In this document: piece by piece, positions 6,767-13,359 of the stretch
How positions within the stretch are numbered: position 1 is the first letter of the stretch
Layout: each line of letters opens with the position of its first letter
Source: Oscillospiraceae bacterium
GTDB lineage: Bacteria; Bacillota_A; Clostridia; Oscillospirales; Oscillospiraceae
NCBI GenBank assembly: GCA_017455225.1
Contig: JAFTBL010000128.1
Span: 1-19,462, forward strand
DNA length: 19,462 nt
Direction of reading: 5' to 3'
Made by a program: the position numbers and the translations under genes
Notes under the pieces: model-generated
Told to the model about the DNA's origin: nothing
The model's database searches: none
What the model saw: only the letters and a program-made list of their open reading frames with translations

Positions 6767-8137
6767 TCAGCCGTTGGACAAATGCCACATCTCGATGGAC
6801 TCATCCACCGCCTTGGCAAAGGATTCTGTCACCTCGGCGGCAGAGCCGTTTTCATTGTACGCCTTGGAGTAATACTCGCGGCACAGAGCGTGGAAGTCGC
6901 TGAACATGGGCAGCCACGCGTTGTAGCACTCCTCGCCGGTATTGCGCTGAGCCTCCAGCGCGTACTGGGCGGTGGTGAACTTGGTGTTGACGAAGTTCTG
7001 ATACTCCGTGGTCTCATAGCCGCTGACCGTGGTGGGAAGATAGCCGGAGGCCATGGCAAAGCCGGAGGTGTTCTCGTCCGTCATGAGGTACTTCATGAAC
7101 TCCCAGGCGCCCTGCTCCTTGATCTTGGAATTGTTGTTGGCCAAAAACAGGCAGCCGCCGCCGGTGCACTGACCCACGTTGGCCGTGCCCTTTTGGATAG
7201 TGGGGCACTCGTGGAAGCCCACCTCAAACTCGCCGCCCACCGCGCTGACCACGGTGTCGTAAGAGGAGATGAACTCGGTGTAGATCACGCACTCGCCATT
7301 GGTGAAGGAGGCGCGGCCGTCCGCCACGGTGGTGCCGAAGGGCAGCATCAAGCCCTCGTTCTTCATGTCCTTGATGGTCTGGAAGAAGGCAGTGGTGGCG
7401 TCGTAACAGGCCGTGCCCGCGTCGCCGATCAGGCAGCGGGTAGGTACGCCGTCCTTGCCGTTGTTGTTGTCCACGTACTGGATGCCCTGCGCCGTCATGG
7501 CGAAGCTGTAGAACGCGGAGCTGGTGTGCAGATAGAAGGGGGCGTTGTGCCCGGCGGACTTCAGCGTGCGGCAGGCGGCCACGATGTCCTCATAGCTGTT
7601 CAGATCCGTCCGGGGATCGATGCCGGCGGCGGAGAGCGCGTCGGCGTTATAGAAGAAGCCGGTCACCGTGTTGCCCAGAGGCATGCACTGCCACTGGCCG
7701 TCCTGCGTATAGGTGCTCTCCAGATTGCCCAGCATGGCGGACATATCGTAGCCCTCGGCGTCGATATAGCTCTGGATGGGCACGTACAGCTCCTGATTGG
7801 TGAGGATGGAGTACATACTCTCCGTATCGGCGGCGAAGATGTCAGGCCGGCTGCCGGCGTTGGAGGAGCTGATCTTCAGCAGCACGTCCTGATAGGAGCC
7901 TGCGTAGCTCAGGTCGATGATGTATTTGTCCTGCGAGGAGTTGAACTTGCTGGCCGCGCTTTGGAGATAGTCGTAGCCGTTGCCGGTGTTGCAGACCCAC
8001 ACGGTGATGGTCAGGGGCCAGTCGTCATACTCATCGTCCGGCGTAGTGGAGCCGCCGCCACCGCCGCAGCCTGCCAGCAGCAAAGACGTCATGGCCAGCG
8101 CCAGCACCAGCGCAAAGAGCTTTCTCATCTTTTTCAT
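6767..8137 (-). CDS. ABC transporter solute-binding lipoprotein (family 1, UgpB/MalE-like)
   Basis: A 456-aa extracellular solute-binding protein with a signal peptide ending in the lipobox LLAGC (C24) and a Gly-rich linker. The mature part has the family 1 pattern: ITVWVCNTGNG (44-54), YAGSYQDVLLKI, TGFFYNADALSAAGIDPRT, DENTSGFAMASGYLPTT and a C-terminal helical tail. The order of these segments resembles UgpB (glycerol-3-phosphate/glycerophosphodiester) as well as maltose and oligosaccharide binders, so the ligand is not fixed. A perfect AGGAGG (8144-8149) lies 6 bp before the ATG, stronger than the other sites in the operon, consistent with binding protein being needed in excess. It lies 43 bp after the second permease gene and 15 bp before an MBL lipoprotein gene. 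Confidence 0.9.
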   Translation of the reverse strand: MKKMRKLFALVLALAMTSLLLAGCGGGGGSTTPDDEYDDWPLTITVWVCNTGNGYDYLQSAASKFNSSQDKYIIDLSYAGSYQDVLLKISSSNAGSRPDIFAADTESMYSILTNQELYVPIQSYIDAEGYDMSAMLGNLESTYTQDGQWQCMPLGNTVTGFFYNADALSAAGIDPRTDLNSYEDIVAACRTLKSAGHNAPFYLHTSSAFYSFAMTAQGIQYVDNNNGKDGVPTRCLIGDAGTACYDATTAFFQTIKDMKNEGLMLPFGTTVADGRASFTNGECVIYTEFISSYDTVVSAVGGEFEVGFHECPTIQKGTANVGQCTGGGCLFLANNNSKIKEQGAWEFMKYLMTDENTSGFAMASGYLPTTVSGYETTEYQNFVNTKFTTAQYALEAQRNTGEECYNAWLPMFSDFHALCREYYSKAYNENGSAAEVTESFAKAVDESIEMWHLSNG

Positions 8138-8180
8138 GATTTACCTCCTAAAAAACATCTCTTACGGATTGCGTACTCAT

Positions 8181-9056
8181 TTATCCCTTTACAGCGCCGG
8201 CCGTCATACCCTTGATAAGGTAGCTCTGGCCGACGATAAAGGCGATCAGCGGGATGAGGATGCTGATCACGGCGCCGGCCAGCACGCGGCCGTACTCCGT
8301 GGCGCCGGAGGAGATCAGCATGGACATTCCGATCTGCACGGTGAACATCTTCTGGTCCTGCGCCACCAGCATGGGCCAGAAATACATGTTGTAGATGTCG
8401 ATGAAAATGTAGATCGCCAGCGACGCCATGGTGGGCACGGCCAGCGGCAGGGCGACGCGGAACAAAAAGCCCATGTCGCCGCAGCCGTCCAGCAGCGACG
8501 CCTCCTTCAGCTCCTTTGGGAGCGTCAGGAAGAACTGGCGCATCATGAAGATGGCGGTGCCGCCCACGAAGTAGGGCAGGCACAGACCCAGATAGGTGTT
8601 GATGAGCCCGGCGTTCTTCACCGTCAGGTAGTTGGTGATGGTGGTCACCTGCCCGGGGATCATCATGGCCACAAGGATCAGGTTGAACAGAAGATCCTTG
8701 CCGGGGAATTTGAAGCAGGAAAAGGCATACGCCGCCAGACACGAAACGATCAGCTGCACCGTGATGATGATAAGGCACAGCGTCAGGGAGTTGGTGACGT
8801 AGCGCAGGATGGGGATGGAGGCGAACAGGTGCTGATAGTTCTCCAGCGTGAAGTGCTGGAAGATCACGTCCAGCGAGGGCAGGGAGTTGAGGTACTCGTT
8901 GGGCACGAAGCTGAACACCACGCCGATCAGCAGCGGCATGACGAAGCACACGCCCAGCAGCACCCGCAGGCCGTAGCCCGCGTCCCGTTTCAGCATTTTC
9001 CGGCGGTGCCCCTGCTGCAGCGTGCGGGCAACATCCACGGTTACGGCTTGACTCAT
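8181..9056 (-). CDS. ABC transporter permease, MalG/UgpE type
   Basis: A 291-aa inner-membrane permease with about six transmembrane segments (first near 29-50, then about 85-115, 122-143, 155-176, 205-228 and 258-280). The EAA loop that docks the ATPase is EASLLDGCGDMGFLF (185-199), followed by RVALPLAVP. The segment MMIPGQVTTITNYLTVKN (131-148) closely follows the equivalent region of UgpE. Its ATG overlaps the stop of the partner permease in an ATGA junction (9053-9056), so the two are translationally coupled. It forms the membrane channel with the gene upstream and receives substrate from the lipoprotein encoded just downstream. Confidence 0.93.
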   Translation of the reverse strand: MSQAVTVDVARTLQQGHRRKMLKRDAGYGLRVLLGVCFVMPLLIGVVFSFVPNEYLNSLPSLDVIFQHFTLENYQHLFASIPILRYVTNSLTLCLIIITVQLIVSCLAAYAFSCFKFPGKDLLFNLILVAMMIPGQVTTITNYLTVKNAGLINTYLGLCLPYFVGGTAIFMMRQFFLTLPKELKEASLLDGCGDMGFLFRVALPLAVPTMASLAIYIFIDIYNMYFWPMLVAQDQKMFTVQIGMSMLISSGATEYGRVLAGAVISILIPLIAFIVGQSYLIKGMTAGAVKG

Positions 9057-9958
9057 TGATAATGCACCGCCCTTTTCTCAAAGATGAATTGCAGCCGGGT
9101 GATCAGGAAGATCAGCAGGCACAGCACCATGGCGTATACGCAGGCCGTTTCAAACCGGCCCCGCAAAAACGCGTTGGAATACAGCGCATAGATCATCACG
9201 TTGGTGGAGTCGTTGGGGCCGTTGCCGGTCAGCAGCTTGATGAGGGCAAAGGCCTTCATGGAGTGGAGGATGTTCAAAAACACCACGAAGAAGATCTGGG
9301 GCGATGCAATGGGGACGTAGATCTTGATGAAGCGGCGAAAGTACCCGGCGCCGTCGATGATGGAGCTTTCCACCAGCGACTCGTCCACGTTGCGAAAGCC
9401 CACCAGTAAAAAGATGTAGCTGCTGCCCACGCCTGCCCAGATGGTGACCGCCGCCACGGCGAACAGCGCCGTGGACTCGGTGGAAAGCCACGCCTTTTCG
9501 GTGCCCAGGATCTCATTGAGCAGTCCGTTGCGCCCCAGAATGTACAGGGCGATGGCGGAGATAGGCACCGAGGAGAGGGCAATGGGCAGGGCGAACATGG
9601 TCTGATAGACCTTGCTCCCCTTGCTGTTGTCCACGCTCAGATAGGCAAAGAACATGGACAGGCAGAAGGTGCCCACGCCCACGATGCCGGCGAATTTGCC
9701 GGTGGCCGCCAGCGTGCGCAGAAAGTCCGGCGAGGTCAGCACCCGCTGGTAGTTCCGCAGGCCCACGAAGGCGCCCGCCTGCCCTAGCGGATTGGTGACG
9801 AACAGGGACAGATAAATGGCTTTGAGGAAGGGGTAAAAGGTGAAAAAGCCCAGAAAGACCATGGCAGGCAGCACCAACAGATACACCACGGGCTTGATCC
9901 TGTTTTTCTTCTGCCCCGCCGCCAGCGCCGGCGCCGGGGGCTGATTGCCCTGCTTCAT
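9053..9958 (-). CDS. ABC transporter permease, MalF/UgpA type
   Basis: A 301-aa inner-membrane permease, typical for the UgpA/LacF group. A short basic N-terminus precedes the first membrane segment (24-50), with about five more following. The EAA loop is ESSIIDGAGYFRRFIKIYVP (197-216), and FVGLRNYQRVL (64-74) is the usual family motif after TM1. The start is assigned to the ATG at 9958 because AAGGAGG (9967-9973) lies 8 bp from it; an ATG at 9964 would leave only 2 bp. A longer frame open to 10108 encodes an Arg/Pro-rich stretch unlike the family. It follows the second MBL lipoprotein gene by 31 bp and overlaps the partner permease by 4 bp. No ATPase gene is present in the window, so a shared MsmK/UgpC-like ATPase is probably used. 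Confidence 0.93.
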   Translation of the reverse strand: MKQGNQPPAPALAAGQKKNRIKPVVYLLVLPAMVFLGFFTFYPFLKAIYLSLFVTNPLGQAGAFVGLRNYQRVLTSPDFLRTLAATGKFAGIVGVGTFCLSMFFAYLSVDNSKGSKVYQTMFALPIALSSVPISAIALYILGRNGLLNEILGTEKAWLSTESTALFAVAAVTIWAGVGSSYIFLLVGFRNVDESLVESSIIDGAGYFRRFIKIYVPIASPQIFFVVFLNILHSMKAFALIKLLTGNGPNDSTNVMIYALYSNAFLRGRFETACVYAMVLCLLIFLITRLQFIFEKRAVHYQ

Positions 9959-9966
9959 ACGCATTT

Positions 9967-9973
9967 CCTCCTT
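9967..9973 (-). promoter_or_regulatory. Ribosome binding site that selects the permease start
   Basis: AAGGAGG on the minus strand lies 8 bp from the ATG at 9958 and only 2 bp from the ATG at 9964, which fixes the MalF-type permease start at 9958. Confidence 0.75.
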
Positions 9974-9989
9974 GCTGTGATCGTTGTTC

Positions 9990-11624
9990 TCATTCCATCG
10001 GCAGCGGGAACGACAGCACGTCGTCCCGCGCCACGCAGATCCGCTCCGGCGCCACGTTGGCCAGCAGCCACGCGTTGGCGGGCGCCTCCTTCGTGGCGGA
10101 GCGTTCAAAATTCAATTCGCTGCTGGGCCACAGCACCCACGCGGGATCCACCGCCTGATAAAACGCGGCGGGCACGGCCCGCTTGGCATAGCCGTGGTGG
10201 GCCACCTGCAGCACGTCGCACTCCAGCGCCGTGTCGTACATCGCCAGCAGGATCGGCGCGGAGCCCTCGCTGCAGTCGCCGGTCAGCAAAAAGCTCTGTC
10301 CCGCCACGGTCAACTTGGACACCACGGAGGAGTCGTTGAAATTGACCAGCGGCTCGGGTGCCAGCAGCTCGGCGGTGTAAAGGATCTCCAGCTCCGCCGT
10401 GCCGAAGGAGAACACCTGCCCCGGATGGGCGATCACGGTCTCCATGCCGGGATAGAGCCTGTCGTTGGCGCACTCCAGCATGCGGTTGCGGTAGCCTACG
10501 TTCTGCCCGGCGGCGCCGAATTCCTCCAGCGAGGGCACGTTGTAGATCAGCCGCTCCAGCACCACCTCGTCCCGGTACTTCCGGGTAAAGGTGACGAAGG
10601 CGCCCACGTGATCGTTGTGGGTGTGGGTCATGAGCCAGGCGGCAATGGTCACCGGCTGACCCGGCAGCGCCAGCTCCGTCAGCTTGTCATAAAGCCGGTC
10701 TGCGGCCGCGTTGTCGTCGTAGCCGCCGTCAAAGATCACGAAGCTGCCGCTGGGAAGCTGGAAAAGAAAACTCATGCCGTAGACGTGGTCGTCGGCGGTG
10801 CCGTCCTGCCCGATCATGGTCACGCTGGGGCTGCAGCGCACCGTCCCGTCCCCTTTCAGGGGCGGCAGAGCGCCGTCACAGTCCGCCAGCACGCGCACCA
10901 TGCCCTGCGCCGGCGTGTCCAGCACGGTGACGATCAGCTCCGCGCCGGTATAGGCGGCGGAGCGGTTGCCGTCGGTCTCGTTCAGGAACTGGCGGGCAAA
11001 GCCCGCATCCTCCAGCCGGGCGAGATAGTCGTCAAAGGCGGCGCTGTCGGCGCGGTAGATCAGCACCTCGTCCGTGCTGCCGCCCCGGAGGCGGCCTGCG
11101 TAGACCCCGGCAGACAGCGCCGGCAGCGCGGCAAGCGTGTCCTCGTCCTCCGCGGCGCCCTGCAGGGCAAAGTCCGCCGGCACCGCCAGAGCGTCCCCGC
11201 TCTGCAGGCCGGACAGGGCGTCGCACAGATCGCCCACCGCGTCGTTCAGCGTTTCCGGCAGCGCTGCGGAGATCACCAGCTTCTCCCCCGCCACGCCCAC
11301 GGCGTAGGCGGCGGCGTGCTCCGGGATTACCGCTTTGCTCTCCGGCCGGCCGGTGCCGCCCAGCAGGATCTCCCGGTGGGTGGGCGTCACCGCCAGCGTA
11401 TCGTACACCGGCAGCTCCGCCCCGGTGATCCGCTCCAGCTCCCGCTGCAGCGTGTGGGCGGCGTCCACCGTGTCCTGCGTGGCATTTTCGCCGTACACGA
11501 TGACGTAATCGCTCTGTCCGCCCTCTGCCAGCGTCAGCGCCGCCGCAGGCTGCCCTTCGCCGCAGCCTGCCAGCAGCAGTACCGCCAGCCCCAGCGCCGG
11601 CCAAAGCTGTTTCAAAAGGCGCAT
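9990..11624 (-). CDS. Three-part MBL-fold lipoprotein (paralogue 2)
   Basis: A 544-aa predicted surface lipoprotein with lipobox LLLAGC (C21). Residues 39-152 form an alpha/beta domain (DYVIVYGENAT, TLQRELERITGAELP, REILLGGTGRPES) reminiscent of the non-catalytic N-terminal domains of GH67/GH20-type glycoside hydrolases; this is inferred from memory. Residues 183-247 form a small middle domain. Residues 281-544 are a ComEC-type MBL domain with THTHNDHVG (H334, H336, D338, H339), FNDSS (429-433), D450 in LTGDC and H476-H477 in AHHGYA. All core metal ligands are present, so it should be an active metallohydrolase outside the membrane. It begins only 4 bp after its paralogue's stop, with just a GGTGG-like SD, suggesting coupled translation. 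Substrate unknown. Confidence 0.82.
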   Translation of the reverse strand: MRLLKQLWPALGLAVLLLAGCGEGQPAAALTLAEGGQSDYVIVYGENATQDTVDAAHTLQRELERITGAELPVYDTLAVTPTHREILLGGTGRPESKAVIPEHAAAYAVGVAGEKLVISAALPETLNDAVGDLCDALSGLQSGDALAVPADFALQGAAEDEDTLAALPALSAGVYAGRLRGGSTDEVLIYRADSAAFDDYLARLEDAGFARQFLNETDGNRSAAYTGAELIVTVLDTPAQGMVRVLADCDGALPPLKGDGTVRCSPSVTMIGQDGTADDHVYGMSFLFQLPSGSFVIFDGGYDDNAAADRLYDKLTELALPGQPVTIAAWLMTHTHNDHVGAFVTFTRKYRDEVVLERLIYNVPSLEEFGAAGQNVGYRNRMLECANDRLYPGMETVIAHPGQVFSFGTAELEILYTAELLAPEPLVNFNDSSVVSKLTVAGQSFLLTGDCSEGSAPILLAMYDTALECDVLQVAHHGYAKRAVPAAFYQAVDPAWVLWPSSELNFERSATKEAPANAWLLANVAPERICVARDDVLSFPLPME

Positions 11625-11628
11625 ACCG

Positions 11629-13272
11629 TTATGCCACCGGCAGAGTCAGCGTCAGGATCTCGGTGCCGGCGATCCACGTCTTTTCAGCGTTTTTCAGCGC
11701 CCAGCTGTTGTAGGTCTCGTCCTTGTAGTTCTCATAGGAACGGCTGCCGCCCGGCCACAGGAGATACCGGGCATTGATCAGCCGGTACAGGTCGGAGCTG
11801 GCGCCCAGATAGCCGTGATGGCCTACCTGACACAGCTCGCTCTCCATGGCGTCGGTATTGGTATACAGTGCCAGCAGAATGGGCGTTTCCAGCGGGCCGC
11901 AGTCGGTCAGCTGCATCAGCTTCTGCCCGCCAAGCTCCACGGAGAAGACCAGCGACGAATCGTTGAAATACTCCAGGCTCTGGGGCAGCACCAGCTCCTG
12001 CGTGCACAGCACGGTGACCACCGCGTCGCGGATGTAAAGCTTCTGCCCGGCGTGTACCTTCAGCACCGGGGCGTTCATGGTCTCGGCCACCTTGGCCAGC
12101 CGCTCTCGGCCGTCACGCACCGCCTCGCTGGCCAGCCGGAAGCCGGACTCGCTGGGCAGGTTCCACACAAACAGCTCCACCGTGATGTCGGCGGCGTGCT
12201 TCTCCACCAGACGCTGCAAAGCGCCCATGTGGTCGGCATGGCCGTGGCTGACGAACCAGGCGGCGATGGTGATATTGCCGTCGGGCGAGAGCTTTTGCAT
12301 CAGCTCGTAAAGCTGATCGGCGGCGGCGTCAACGATGTGGCCGCCGTCCACCACCAGAAAGCTGCCGTCGGAGAGCTGATAGAGAAAGCTCATGCCGATC
12401 TGGTTGGGACTGCCGGCGGTGTCGTAGCCCTCCAGCCCCAGCATGGACACGCTGGGCGTCACCTTCTGCTCCACGGTGGGGGCGGAGGTGGCGGGCAGGA
12501 CGGTGATGGGCGTGGCGACGATGCGGAAGTTCTCCATGGCAGGCAGCGCCATGGTGGTCACCTCCACGCCGCGGCTCTCGTCGGCGTACATGGTGAACAC
12601 GTTGTCGCCGATGGTGTTCTCGGTATACTTGGTGAAGCCGGCTTTTTCCAGCTTGGCGGCGTAGGCCGCCATGCCGTCGGCATTGTAATCGTATACAAGG
12701 ATGGTGGAATCGTCGCCGCAGTCACTGCTGCTGAGCAACGTGCCGTCGGTGAAGGTGGGCAGATACTGCAGCGCGGAATCCACCGCGCCGGTGATGGCGA
12801 AGTCGCCGCCCAGCGTCAGCGTATCGCCGCTCAGCTCCGCCACCGCGTCGGTAAAGCGCTGTGCCGCATCGTTCAGCGCCGCGTCCAGCACGGCGGACAC
12901 CACGATCTTGCCGTCACGCAGCGTGACGGAATAATCGCCGGCGTAGGCAAAGGCGGCGGCCGCCTCGGCCGAGGCAGCGCGGTCGGTGCCGCCCACCAGG
13001 ATCTCGCTCTTGCCCTCGCCGCTGCCCACGGCCATGTCCTCGTAGGCCGGGAACTCCACGCCGGTGGCTTCCAGCAGCCCGTCCTGCAGGGTCTTCACCG
13101 CCTGCATCACGGTCTCGCCGGCGCCGGCGGGATAGATGATGGTAAACGACGTAGCTCCGGCATCCGTCAGCGTGACGGGGCCGGACTTGCTGCCGCCGCC
13201 GCTGCCGCCGCAGGCGGTCAGGGACAGCAGCAGCATCAGGGTCAGCAACAGGGCTGATACTCTTTTCTTCAT
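11629..13272 (-). CDS. Three-part MBL-fold lipoprotein (paralogue 1)
   Basis: A 547-aa predicted surface lipoprotein with lipobox SLTAC (C21) and a Gly/Ser linker. It aligns along its length with the next gene. Residues 42-163 form the alpha/beta domain (FTIIYPAGA, TLQDGLLEATGVEFP, SEILVGGTDRA), 188-245 the small middle domain (ILVYDYNADGMAAYAAKLEK), and 292-547 the ComEC-type MBL domain. Metal ligands are H343, H345, D347 and H348 in SHGHADHMG, bridging D457 in QLTDCG, and H485-H486 in GHHGYL; FNDSS (436-440) is shared. GGAGG lies 7 bp before the ATG. It is the first gene of the tight operon, 87 bp after the giant beta-helix gene. Identity to the paralogue is clear but far from complete, so the duplication is not recent and the two may act on different substrates. 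Confidence 0.82.
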   Translation of the reverse strand: MKKRVSALLLTLMLLLSLTACGGSGGGSKSGPVTLTDAGATSFTIIYPAGAGETVMQAVKTLQDGLLEATGVEFPAYEDMAVGSGEGKSEILVGGTDRAASAEAAAAFAYAGDYSVTLRDGKIVVSAVLDAALNDAAQRFTDAVAELSGDTLTLGGDFAITGAVDSALQYLPTFTDGTLLSSSDCGDDSTILVYDYNADGMAAYAAKLEKAGFTKYTENTIGDNVFTMYADESRGVEVTTMALPAMENFRIVATPITVLPATSAPTVEQKVTPSVSMLGLEGYDTAGSPNQIGMSFLYQLSDGSFLVVDGGHIVDAAADQLYELMQKLSPDGNITIAAWFVSHGHADHMGALQRLVEKHAADITVELFVWNLPSESGFRLASEAVRDGRERLAKVAETMNAPVLKVHAGQKLYIRDAVVTVLCTQELVLPQSLEYFNDSSLVFSVELGGQKLMQLTDCGPLETPILLALYTNTDAMESELCQVGHHGYLGASSDLYRLINARYLLWPGGSRSYENYKDETYNSWALKNAEKTWIAGTEILTLTLPVA

Positions 13273-13295
13273 GGGGACGCCTCCTTTTTTGCTCC

Positions 13296-13342
13296 GCCGG
13301 GTCGATCCCGGCCGCCGCGCCGGAGAGCCCTGTCTCCGGCGC
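13296..13342. promoter_or_regulatory. Two GC-rich hairpins in the gap after the giant gene
   Basis: GCCGGG-TCGAT-CCCGGC (13296-13312) and the perfect 10-bp inverted repeat GCGCCGGAGA...TCTCCGGCGC (13317-13342, six-base loop) lie in the 87-bp gap between the giant gene's stop and the first MBL lipoprotein. Neither has a minus-strand T-tract; only AAAAAA precedes the SD. They could be RNA-processing or stability hairpins, or a weak terminator. No good promoter is visible in this gap. Confidence 0.5.
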
Positions 13343-13359
13343 AGCGGGGAAAATATGCG

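Noticed and set aside
5909..8215. 768-codon plus-strand open frame spanning two minus-strand genes
   Set aside because: It crosses the boundary between the MBL and binding-protein genes, both of which have signal peptides, SDs and family motifs. It is a composition artefact. The same applies to plus-strand frames at 3543-4745, 9984-11777 and 11815-13257.
9959..10108. N-terminal extension of the MalF-type permease to 10108
   Set aside because: The extension is Arg/Pro-rich and overlaps the end of the upstream MBL gene. A strong SD at 9967-9973 points to the ATG at 9958.
5783..13272. ComEC competence proteins
   Set aside because: Only the MBL portion resembles ComEC. The multi-spanning competence domain and OB domain are missing, and the proteins are lipoproteins.
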